This document shows, piece by piece, positions 53,585-61,757 of a stretch of 64,000 nt of DNA. Origin of the DNA: Streptococcus downei MFe28 (lineage in GTDB: Bacteria; Bacillota; Bacilli; Lactobacillales; Streptococcaceae); assembly GCF_900459175.1 (NCBI RefSeq), contig NZ_UHFA01000002.1:1054001-1118000 (forward strand), in the 5' to 3' direction. The notes beneath the pieces were generated by a model. The model was not told where the DNA came from. It saw nothing but the letters and a program-made list of their open reading frames with translations, and ran no database searches. Every line of letters begins with the position of its first letter. Position 1 is the stretch's first letter. The position numbers were made by a program, and so were the translations under genes.

Positions 53585-54436
53585 ATGATTTTAATTACTG
53601 GAAGCAAGGGCCAATTGGGAACAGAATTGCGCTATTTGCTGGATGAAAGAAATGAAGAATACGTAGCTGTTGATGTGGCAGAAATGGATATCACAGATGC
53701 TGCCAAAGTAGATGAGGTCTTTGCTCAAGTTAAACCAAGCTTGGTCTATCACTGTGCCGCCTACACGGCTGTTGATGCCGCTGAAGATGAAGGTAAGGAA
53801 TTGGACTACGCCATCAATGTAACTGGGACTGAAAATATCGCCAAGGCTGCGGCCAAATATGGAGCAACTCTGGTCTACATTTCTACTGATTATGTTTTCG
53901 ATGGCCAAAAGCCTGTTGGTCAAGAATGGTTGGAAACAGATCAGCCAGATCCACAGACGGAATACGGTCGCACCAAACGTCTGGGTGAAGAAGCGGTAGA
54001 AAAATATTTGGATCATTACTATATCATTCGGACGGCCTGGGTTTTCGGAAATTATGGAAAGAATTTTGTTTTCACCATGCAAAATCTCGCCAAGACTCAT
54101 CCGCGTTTAACGGTTGTCAATGACCAGCATGGTCGACCAACCTGGACCCGTACCTTGGCTGAATTTATGACTTATGTCACTGAAAATCAAAAGAATTTTG
54201 GTTACTATCATCTCTCCAATGATGCGACAGAGGATACGACCTGGTACGATTTTGCCAAGGAAATCCTCAAGGATACCGATGTTGAAGTAGCGCCAGTTGA
54301 CTCCAGCCAATTCCCAGCTAAGGCTAAACGGCCCCTGAATTCTACTATGAGTTTAGCTAAAGCCAAGGCTACTGGTTTTGTCATTCCAACTTGGCAGGAA
54401 GCTCTGCAGGAATTTTATAAACAAGAAAAGAAATAG
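53585..54436 (+). CDS. rmlD: dTDP-4-dehydrorhamnose reductase
   Basis: A 283-residue short-chain dehydrogenase that performs the last step of dTDP-L-rhamnose synthesis, supplying the rhamnan backbone made by the following genes. It shows the NADPH loop TGSKGQLGTEL, the YISTDYVFDG strand and the catalytic YGRTKRLGE (Tyr-x3-Lys). CAAAGGAGAAA precedes the ATG. A terminator follows, and rgpA has its own promoter. The other rml genes are not in the window. Confidence 0.95.
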   Translation: MILITGSKGQLGTELRYLLDERNEEYVAVDVAEMDITDAAKVDEVFAQVKPSLVYHCAAYTAVDAAEDEGKELDYAINVTGTENIAKAAAKYGATLVYISTDYVFDGQKPVGQEWLETDQPDPQTEYGRTKRLGEEAVEKYLDHYYIIRTAWVFGNYGKNFVFTMQNLAKTHPRLTVVNDQHGRPTWTRTLAEFMTYVTENQKNFGYYHLSNDATEDTTWYDFAKEILKDTDVEVAPVDSSQFPAKAKRPLNSTMSLAKAKATGFVIPTWQEALQEFYKQEKK

Positions 54437-54443
54437 TCAGATG

Positions 54444-54478
54444 AAGCTTGATTCTCTCCAAGAGGGTCAGGCTTTTTT
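54444..54478 (+). terminator. Terminator of rmlD
   Basis: AAGCTTGA.../...TCAGGCTT stem with inner CTCTCC/GAGGG-type pairing, followed by TTTTTT. Confidence 0.7.
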
Positions 54479-54738
54479 GGGCTCATCGGACCGATACAGA
54501 ATTCGTTTGACGGTCTTGGTTTGACGGTCTTGGTCAGTCGTACTAATTAGGTTTGGACTGTCTCTGGACTTTTATCTAATAGCATAGAAAGCAAGAGCGA
54601 AAGTTATTCTCAGGCTTGATGACTTGGAAAAGGCTTCAAAGAAGGAAAAGTCCTTAAAATCTCAAGGAAGCTTAAGGCTTCAAACTGTCTCAATAGCTTG
54701 AGAAATTCGCTTTATCTCTGAAATGATGGCTGGGTTTA

Positions 54739-54747
54739 TGGTATAAT
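54739..54747 (+). promoter_or_regulatory. Extended -10 promoter of the rgpA-F operon
   Basis: TGgTATAAT at 54739-54747, 36 bases before the chosen rgpA start. Confidence 0.65.
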
Positions 54748-54782
54748 AGAGTGATTGTATTGCTAGAATGGAGACCTTGTGT

Positions 54783-55937
54783 ATGCAACACGTTTTTATC
54801 ATTGGCAGTCGAGGCTTGCCGGCCAAGTACGGAGGTTTTGAGACCTTCGTCCAAGAGTTGGTTAAGCATCGTCAATCTGATGACCTGACCTATCATGTTG
54901 CCTGCCTCTCAGATGAGAAGACAGGTCAACACTCTAGCTACATGGGGGCCGATTGCTTTACAGTCAATCCTCCCAAACTGGGTCCTGCCCGAGTGATTGC
55001 CTATGACATGCAGGCCATCAACTACGCTCTGAAATTGATTAAGGAGCAGGCGATTGAAAGTCCCATCTTTTATATCCTAGGCAATACCATCGGAGCCTTT
55101 ATTGCTCCCTTTGCCCGTAAGATTCACAAGCTGGGTGGTCAGCTCTTTGTCAATCCCGATGGTCTCGAGTGGAAGCGCTCCAAGTGGTCAAGACCTGTTC
55201 AAGCCTACCTCAAGTATGCTGAGAAGGTCATGACCAAGAAGGCTGACCTGATTATTTCTGATAATCAAGGCATTGAAAGCTACATCCAGTCCAGTTACCC
55301 TTGGTCTAAGACTACTTTTATCGCCTATGGGACGGACTTGACCGCTTCTAGTCTGACGGCTCAGTCGCCAAAGGTCCAGGACTTTTTCACTAAGTGGCAG
55401 ACCCAAGAGAAGGGTTACTATTTGATTGTGGGTCGCTTCGTCCCAGAGAATAACTATGAGACCGCTATTCGAGAATTTATGGCCTCTAAGACCAAGCGAA
55501 ACTTGATCATCATCTGCAATCAGGCTGGTAATCCCTATTTTGAGGAATTGCGGCAAAAGACTGGTTTTGACCAAGACCCCCGTGTTAAATTTGTCGGGAC
55601 CGTCTATGATCGTGACCTGCTAACCTATATTCGGCAGGCTGCCTTTGCCTATATCCATGGGCATGAGGTTGGTGGGACCAATCCCGGTCTGCTAGAAGCA
55701 CTAGCCCATACCGATTTGAATCTGGTGCTGGGTGTTGACTTCAATAAAAAAGTAGCGAAGCAGACAGCCCGCTATTGGGACAAGGGACATGGTAACCTAG
55801 CAAGCCTGATTAATGAAGTGGACGGTCAAGTTGATTTTGTCCAATTGGGACGGGAAGCCCACCAGCTCATGGCTGAAAATTATACTTGGCCAAAAATTGT
55901 AGGCGAGTACGAGGAGTTGTTTTTGCATGAAAGTTAA
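54783..55937 (+). CDS. rgpA: Rhamnosyltransferase RgpA (initiating, DUF1972)
   Basis: A 384-residue glycosyltransferase which starts the rhamnan chain of the rhamnose-glucose polysaccharide by adding rhamnose to the lipid-linked GlcNAc. The N-terminal FIIGSRGLPAKYGGFETFV is the DUF1972 hallmark, and the GT4-like C-terminal half has GTDLTAS, VGRFVPENNYE and EVGGTNPGLLEALAH. I take the ATG at 54783 (GGAG nine bases upstream) rather than that at 54768, giving the usual RgpA length. It overlaps rgpB by 11 bases. Confidence 0.94.
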   Translation: MQHVFIIGSRGLPAKYGGFETFVQELVKHRQSDDLTYHVACLSDEKTGQHSSYMGADCFTVNPPKLGPARVIAYDMQAINYALKLIKEQAIESPIFYILGNTIGAFIAPFARKIHKLGGQLFVNPDGLEWKRSKWSRPVQAYLKYAEKVMTKKADLIISDNQGIESYIQSSYPWSKTTFIAYGTDLTASSLTAQSPKVQDFFTKWQTQEKGYYLIVGRFVPENNYETAIREFMASKTKRNLIIICNQAGNPYFEELRQKTGFDQDPRVKFVGTVYDRDLLTYIRQAAFAYIHGHEVGGTNPGLLEALAHTDLNLVLGVDFNKKVAKQTARYWDKGHGNLASLINEVDGQVDFVQLGREAHQLMAENYTWPKIVGEYEELFLHES

Positions 55938-56886
55938 TATTCTCATGTCCACCTACAATGGGGAGCGTTTTCTTGCTCAACAGCTGGACAGCATTTTAGA
56001 GCAGACCTACAAGGATTGGACTCTCTTGATTCGCGATGACGGCTCTAGTGATAGGACCCCTGAAATCATTGCGGATTATGCTCAGAAAGACACAAGGATT
56101 GTCTTTATCAATCCAGACCAGCGGGACAATCTTGGTGTCATCAAGAATTTCTACACCTTGCTCAAATACCAAGAGGCCGACTTTTATTTCTTCTGCGACC
56201 AAGATGATGTTTGGTTGCCGGAGAAGTTGGAGCTCTGCATCCAGGAAGGTCGGAAGTATCCTGCCGATAAGCCCCTCTTGGTCTATACCGACCTCAAGGT
56301 GGTCAATCAAGATCTTGAGGTGCAACATCCCAGCATGATTCGCACCCAGTCAGGCCATGCCAACACCACGCTTTTGCAGGAATTGACGGAAAATACCGTT
56401 ACCGGTGGCGTTGCCATGATTAATGAAGCGACAGCGAAAAACTGGCAGGCTCAAAATTTGGACAAACTTATTATGCATGATTGGTTTTTGGCGCTAGTAG
56501 CAGCAGCCAAGGGAAATCTGGTCTACATTGACCAGCCAACTGAGCTCTACCGTCAGCATGACAGTAATGTTTTAGGAGCTAGAACCTGGTCCAAGCGACT
56601 TAAGTATTGGCTGAGGCCCCACAAACTCTTAGCTAAGTACTGGTGGTTGATTGATGCCAGTCAGAAACAAGCTAGTCTCTTGCTGGATTTGAGCCTAGCT
56701 CAAGAAGAAAAGGATTTGGTTGGGGCCTATGTTGACTTGTTGAATCAGTCATGGTCCCAGAGGCGAAAGACCTTGAAAGACTATGGCTTCGCTAAAAATC
56801 GTCCCTTTCATACCTTTGTTTTTAAAACTTTAATTCTAACGAAAATCGGCTATAGCCACTATCAAAAGCACGGCTATCAAGCATAG
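55927..56886 (+). CDS. rgpB: Rhamnosyltransferase RgpB
   Basis: A 319-residue GT2 enzyme extending the rhamnan backbone together with RgpF. It shows ILMSTYNGERFLAQQLDSI, LIRDDGSSDRT, FFCDQDDVWLPEK (metal motif) and the EN(T)VTGGVAMIN stretch typical of rhamnosyltransferases. The start lies within rgpA (11-base overlap). rgpC follows after nine bases. Confidence 0.93.
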   Translation: MKVNILMSTYNGERFLAQQLDSILEQTYKDWTLLIRDDGSSDRTPEIIADYAQKDTRIVFINPDQRDNLGVIKNFYTLLKYQEADFYFFCDQDDVWLPEKLELCIQEGRKYPADKPLLVYTDLKVVNQDLEVQHPSMIRTQSGHANTTLLQELTENTVTGGVAMINEATAKNWQAQNLDKLIMHDWFLALVAAAKGNLVYIDQPTELYRQHDSNVLGARTWSKRLKYWLRPHKLLAKYWWLIDASQKQASLLLDLSLAQEEKDLVGAYVDLLNQSWSQRRKTLKDYGFAKNRPFHTFVFKTLILTKIGYSHYQKHGYQA

Positions 56887-56895
56887 GAGAATCTC

Positions 56896-57708
56896 ATGGA
56901 TCTACTTAGTAAGAAGAATCGTATCCTACTAAAAGAACTCATAAAAACAGACTTTAAACTGCGCTATCAGGGCAGTGTGATTGGCTATCTCTGGTCAATC
57001 CTCAAGCCCCTCATGCTCTTTATGATTATGTATCTGGTCTTCATTCGCTTCCTGCGTCTGGGCGGCGATGTGCCTCACTTTGCGGTGGCCCTGCTTTTGG
57101 CCAATGTTATCTGGTCTTTCTTCACGGAAGCAACCAGTATGGGAATGATCTCCATCGTAACTAGAGGGGACCTCTTGCGTAAGCTCAATTTCTCCAAGTC
57201 CATCATTGTACTGTCATCGGTCTGTGGAGCTTTAATCAACTTTGGAATCAACCTGATTGTTGTTTTGATTTTTTCCCTGATCAATGGTGTTCATATTGGC
57301 TGGGACGCTATCTTTGCCATTCCCCTCTTCCTTGAACTCTTTATCATGGCTTGGGGCGTGGCCTTGCTTTTAGCAACCCTCTATGTTAAATTCCGTGATA
57401 TTGGTCAAATTTGGGAAGTCTTCCTCCAAGCCGGCATGTATGCCACTCCCATTATTTATCCCTTGACTTTCATTACCAATCAGGGGGCCAAGGGTGTTCT
57501 GGCTGGTAAAATTATCATGCTCAATCCTCTAGCACAGATGATTCAAGACTTGCGTTATCTTTTGATTGATAAGGCCAATCTCACCATCTGGAATTTGATT
57601 AATCACTGGTGGTATTACTCCATTCCTTATATCTTGCCATTTGTCATTTTTGCTATTGGCTTGACGGTATTTAATCGAAGTTCTAAGAGATTTGCGGAGA
57701 TTCTATAA
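56896..57708 (+). CDS. rgpC: Polysaccharide ABC exporter permease RgpC
   Basis: A 270-residue ABC-2 permease with six membrane helices. With RgpD it flips the lipid-linked rhamnan to the outer face. The N-terminal RILLKELIKTDFKLRYQGSV and the helix LGYLWSILKPL-like segment (IGYLWSILKPLMLF) are the family marks. GGAGAA precedes the ATG. The rgpD start overlaps its stop by one base (TAATG). Confidence 0.94.
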   Translation: MDLLSKKNRILLKELIKTDFKLRYQGSVIGYLWSILKPLMLFMIMYLVFIRFLRLGGDVPHFAVALLLANVIWSFFTEATSMGMISIVTRGDLLRKLNFSKSIIVLSSVCGALINFGINLIVVLIFSLINGVHIGWDAIFAIPLFLELFIMAWGVALLLATLYVKFRDIGQIWEVFLQAGMYATPIIYPLTFITNQGAKGVLAGKIIMLNPLAQMIQDLRYLLIDKANLTIWNLINHWWYYSIPYILPFVIFAIGLTVFNRSSKRFAEIL

Positions 57709-58928
57709 TGACGACAGAAAATAATATTGCAGTAAAAGTTGACCATGTCAGCAAATATTTCAAATTACCTGTTGAAGCATCCAATAGTCTAAGGACCACG
57801 GTGGTCAATCGCTTCAAGGGTATCAAGGGGTACAAGGAACAACACGTTCTGCGAGACATTAACTTTGAAGTGGAAAAAGGCGATTTCTTCGGTATCGTCG
57901 GCCGTAATGGCTCTGGAAAATCAACGCTTTTGAAAATTATTTCTCAGATTTATGTCCCAGAAAAAGGAGCGGTGACCATTGATGGAAAGCTGGTTTCCTT
58001 CATCGAGTTGGGGGTCGGCTTTAACCCTGAGTTGACAGGTCGGGAAAATGTCTATATGAACGGGGCCATGCTGGGGTTCTCAACTGAAGAAGTGGATGCC
58101 ATGTACGACGATATCGTGGAATTTGCGGAGCTCAAGGAATTTATGAACCAAAAGCTCAAAAACTATTCCAGTGGGATGCAGGTTCGCTTGGCCTTCTCAG
58201 TTGCTATCAAGGCCCAAGGGGATATCCTAATCCTGGACGAAGTCCTAGCCGTCGGTGACGAAGCCTTCCAGCGTAAGTGTAACGACTACTTCATGGAGCG
58301 CAAGGAAAGTGGTAAGACTACAATCCTGGTCACCCACGATATGGGAGCGGTAAAAAAATATTGTAACAAGGCTGTCCTTATTGAAGATGGTCTGATTAAG
58401 GCCTACGGCGATCCAGATGACGTTGCCAACCAATACAGTTTGGATAATGCGGTGCAACCTGAGGCTGAGAGTGACAGTAGTGAGACTAAAACTGAAGATA
58501 TTAAACATGTTGATAATCTTGAGGTTAAGTTACTGTCAAATCAGCAGATGACTCAAGATGAAAAAATTGAGTTTGAAATTTCCTACGATGTCTTGGATGA
58601 TACGGAAACTCATATTGTCTTCTCATTGACGGACATTGACCGCAATATCTGGATTTATAATGATAATGCTTTAGATTATCCGACTAAAGGAAGGGGACAT
58701 AAGAGTTACCGTTATTCTTGTAGCATTTCTAGTTTGAATGATATTAAACTAAAATTACAGGTCACTATTCTAGGAAAATCAAAAGAAATGTTGGCCTTTG
58801 CCAACAATAATAATGCGCCTGTTATTGTGTTGAACCGAGATGATATTAAGCTTGATGATTTATCAGCCATGGATTCGGCATCAGGTATTGTAAAAAGAAA
58901 TGGAAATTGGGAAATTTTGTCTAACTGA
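57708..58928 (+). CDS. rgpD: Polysaccharide ABC exporter ATPase RgpD
   Basis: A 406-residue ATPase partner of RgpC. The ATPase domain (about 1-245) has GRNGSGKST, YSSGMQVRLAFS and ILILDEVLAVGD. A C-terminal beta-sandwich domain (about 265-406), as in Wzt-type ATPases that bind the polysaccharide end, is present. From about 58480 the gene becomes clearly richer in A and T than before, and this continues into rgpE, so the C-terminal domain may have come with a different side-chain module. Confidence 0.93.
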   Translation: MTTENNIAVKVDHVSKYFKLPVEASNSLRTTVVNRFKGIKGYKEQHVLRDINFEVEKGDFFGIVGRNGSGKSTLLKIISQIYVPEKGAVTIDGKLVSFIELGVGFNPELTGRENVYMNGAMLGFSTEEVDAMYDDIVEFAELKEFMNQKLKNYSSGMQVRLAFSVAIKAQGDILILDEVLAVGDEAFQRKCNDYFMERKESGKTTILVTHDMGAVKKYCNKAVLIEDGLIKAYGDPDDVANQYSLDNAVQPEAESDSSETKTEDIKHVDNLEVKLLSNQQMTQDEKIEFEISYDVLDDTETHIVFSLTDIDRNIWIYNDNALDYPTKGRGHKSYRYSCSISSLNDIKLKLQVTILGKSKEMLAFANNNNAPVIVLNRDDIKLDDLSAMDSASGIVKRNGNWEILSN

Positions 58929-58954
58929 TCGTTGACTAGATAGGAGGCTAGCTT

Positions 58955-59995
58955 ATGCCGAGCATGATGGTATCAATCATCTGTACGAGTTACAACTATG
59001 CCGATTTTATTGGAACAGCAATTGAGAGTTTTCTTGCTCAAGAGTTTGATTTCCCCTACGAGATAATTTTAGTGGACGATTGCTCGACCGATAAGTCTAG
59101 AGAGATTATTGCATCATACGCTAAGAGCCACCCTGACTTAATCCGAGTTTTCCTAAATGAAAAAAATAAAGGGATTACGAGGACTTGGATTGACATCTGT
59201 AAGGAAGCTAGGGGAAAATACATTGCTCGTTGCGATGCTGATGATTACTGGATTGATTCTAAAAAATTGCAGAAACAAGTGGATTTGTTAGAAGCCAACC
59301 CTGACTCTAAATGGTGCAATACTAGTTTTAATATCGTTGATGAAAATAATCAAGTGACAGCTGAGGATGTCTTTAAAAACGGTCCCATCGCCTATGCTAA
59401 TACCTACGAAAAGATGCTGGCAACCAAGGGGATGACCCTACCATCTTCTTGGCTAGTTGAAACTGACTTAATGCAAACTATCAATGATAATATTGATAAG
59501 CAAGCAGTAGATGATACTTTCAATGTTCAGTTAGAACTTTTTGAAAAAACTTCTTTATCTTTTCTGCCTGAACCTACAGTTGCCTATCGGATGACCAGTA
59601 ATTCAGATTCTCGTCCCCAGTCGGAAGAAAAAATGATTCATCGTATCGATGGCCTCTTGAAGACCCAGCTAGACTATTTAAAAAAATATCCTGACCAAGA
59701 CATGGCTGAGATGACTGATATTCTTGTTCGACAGGATGCTAAGCAGGAAAAACGTATCTATTACCTCAGTCGAGAAATTCATCAGCAAAGAGATGAGATT
59801 GCCCAACTTAATGAAGAAGTTCAAAACACACATAGTCTGCTTAATCAGGAAGTGAATTCTAGCTTGAAAGCCCATAAACTCCTGGAAGAGGAGCAGGCTG
59901 AAAAAAGCTACTGGCAATCAGAATACCAAAAGGTTATTCATTCTAAACGTTGGACCATCCCAACAAAAATCATCAATTTCTTTAGGAGAAAATAG
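58955..59995 (+). CDS. rgpE: Glycosyltransferase RgpE (side chain)
   Basis: A 346-residue GT2 enzyme that, in S. mutans, is needed for the glucose side chain of the polysaccharide. It has SIICTSYNYADFIGTAIESF, ILVDDCSTDKS and RCDADDYWIDS. The C-terminal 80 residues form a charged coiled coil ending in a basic RWTIPTKIINFFRRK, which may bind the membrane. AGGAGG precedes the ATG. Composition is AT-rich, unlike rgpA-C. It is the most likely place for serotype-linked change. Confidence 0.88.
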   Translation: MPSMMVSIICTSYNYADFIGTAIESFLAQEFDFPYEIILVDDCSTDKSREIIASYAKSHPDLIRVFLNEKNKGITRTWIDICKEARGKYIARCDADDYWIDSKKLQKQVDLLEANPDSKWCNTSFNIVDENNQVTAEDVFKNGPIAYANTYEKMLATKGMTLPSSWLVETDLMQTINDNIDKQAVDDTFNVQLELFEKTSLSFLPEPTVAYRMTSNSDSRPQSEEKMIHRIDGLLKTQLDYLKKYPDQDMAEMTDILVRQDAKQEKRIYYLSREIHQQRDEIAQLNEEVQNTHSLLNQEVNSSLKAHKLLEEEQAEKSYWQSEYQKVIHSKRWTIPTKIINFFRRK

Positions 59996-59998
59996 AAG

Positions 59999-61753
59999 AT
60001 GAAGCGTTTGCTTTTATATGTGCATTTTAATAAATTTAATCGCCTGAGCTTGCACGTTGTCTATCAATTGGAGAAGTTGCGTCCACTCTACAGTAAGGTG
60101 GTCTTCATTTCTAATAGTGACTTTAAACTGGGAGATCAGGCTAGGCTTGAGGAGCAAGGGCTGATTGATGATTTTATCCAGCGGCAAAATAGCGGTTTTG
60201 ATTTTGCGGCTTGGCGGGATGGTATGGCCCAGGTCGGCTGGGAAAATCTAGCGAATTACAACTCAGTGACCACTATGAATGATACTTGTTTTGGTCCCTT
60301 GTGGGACTTGGAAGCAAGCTACCAAAAATTCGAGGCTGACCCCAATGTCGATTTCTGGGGCTTGACCAATCACCGCAAAACCAAGAGTTTTCCTGAGCAT
60401 ATTCAAAGCTACTTTATCAGCTTTAGTCAAAAGGTAGTGACGTCATCCGCCTTTCAAGAGTTTTGGCAAGGAGTTGAAGATTTTACTGATGTCCAAGAGG
60501 TTATCGGCCAGTACGAAACGCGGGTAACAACTGCTCTGACAGATGTTGGTTTCAAGTATGATGCTGTTTTTAATACCTTAGACGCCTCGACGGACGGTAT
60601 GCTCCATCCTGATTTTAGCTACTATAATCCGACAGCTATCCTCAATGCTAGGGTGCCCTTTATCAAGGTTAAAACAATTGACGCCAATCAGTCCATCACG
60701 CCCTACATTCTTAATCAGATTGAGGCAACTTCGGACTATCCGGTTGGCCTCATCGTCAGTCATATGACTAATATTGGTCAGCCTGACCTCCCCTATCTCC
60801 TAGCACGCAAGTACTTGGAGCAGGCAGAAGCGGAAGAGCTTCCTGCAGAAAGCAAGGTTGCGGTTCATCTCCATGTTTTTTATGTGGATCTCTTGCAGGA
60901 ATTCCTTGATGCCTTCAAGACCTTCCATTTTGCCTATGACCTCTTTATCACAACGGATAAGGAAGAAAAGCGGGCTGAAATTCAGGCCATCTTGGAGCAA
61001 AATCAAGTTCTAGCGCAAATCTTTGTTACAGGAAATATTGGTCGAGATGTCCTGCCTATGCTAAAATTGAAGGACCAGCTCAAGGGTTATGACTATATCG
61101 GTCATTTCCATACCAAGAAGTCTAAGGAAGCCGACTACTGGGCTGGCCAATCCTGGCGGCAGGAATTGATTGCCATGCTGGTTAAGCCAGCCAACCAGAT
61201 TTTAGCTCAAATGGCTAAGAATGATAGGCTAGGTATTGTTATTGCGGATATGCCAAGCTTCTTTAGATTTAACAAAATTGTCGTAGCTTGGAATGAAAAT
61301 CTCATTGCTCCAGAAATGGAAGAACTTTGGGAAAAGATGAGCTTGAAGAAATCCATTGATTTCAAGGCTATGGATACCTTCGTCATGAGCTATGGGACCT
61401 ATGCCTGGTTCAAGTATGATGCCCTAAGTCCGCTCTTTGATTTGGACTTAACAGATGAGTATGTTCCGGCAGAACCTCTGCCCCAGAACTCCATTCTCCA
61501 TGCTATTGAGCGACTCTTAATTTATATTGCTTGGGATAAGCACTACGATTATCGCATATCCCCAAGCCCAATCACGATGACCCCCTTCATTGAGAATAAA
61601 CAGCTCAATACTAGGGCCAATAGTAGCCCCAACACCTACGTAGATTTTACCTATATGGGAGGAATTAAGGGAGCTTTGAAGTATATTATCATCGGACCAG
61701 CACGGGCGGTGAAATATATTCTGAAGAGGCTTCAAGGAAAGGTTAAACATTAA
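59999..61753 (+). CDS. rgpF: Rhamnosyltransferase RgpF
   Basis: A 584-residue enzyme with two parts. The N-terminal half has LLYVHFNKFNRLSLHVVYQL, NSGFDFAAWRDGM and NDTCFGPLWDLE. The C-terminal half has VHLHVFYVDLLQEFLDAF, GNIGRDVLPMLKL, GHFHTKKSKE and a glycine-rich end, as in the rhamnan synthesis protein F family. It extends the rhamnan backbone. AGGAGA precedes the ATG three bases after rgpE. Composition returns towards that of the first rgp genes. Confidence 0.93.
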   Translation: MKRLLLYVHFNKFNRLSLHVVYQLEKLRPLYSKVVFISNSDFKLGDQARLEEQGLIDDFIQRQNSGFDFAAWRDGMAQVGWENLANYNSVTTMNDTCFGPLWDLEASYQKFEADPNVDFWGLTNHRKTKSFPEHIQSYFISFSQKVVTSSAFQEFWQGVEDFTDVQEVIGQYETRVTTALTDVGFKYDAVFNTLDASTDGMLHPDFSYYNPTAILNARVPFIKVKTIDANQSITPYILNQIEATSDYPVGLIVSHMTNIGQPDLPYLLARKYLEQAEAEELPAESKVAVHLHVFYVDLLQEFLDAFKTFHFAYDLFITTDKEEKRAEIQAILEQNQVLAQIFVTGNIGRDVLPMLKLKDQLKGYDYIGHFHTKKSKEADYWAGQSWRQELIAMLVKPANQILAQMAKNDRLGIVIADMPSFFRFNKIVVAWNENLIAPEMEELWEKMSLKKSIDFKAMDTFVMSYGTYAWFKYDALSPLFDLDLTDEYVPAEPLPQNSILHAIERLLIYIAWDKHYDYRISPSPITMTPFIENKQLNTRANSSPNTYVDFTYMGGIKGALKYIIIGPARAVKYILKRLQGKVKH

Positions 61754-61757
61754 TACA

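Larger units (their letters stand above)
54437..54782. other. Intergenic region between rmlD and rgpA
   Basis: No gene seen. It holds the rmlD terminator (54444-54478), a tandem 14-base duplication GTTTGACGGTCTTG (54505-54532), and the rgpA promoter (TGgTATAAT, 54739-54747). Confidence 0.6.
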
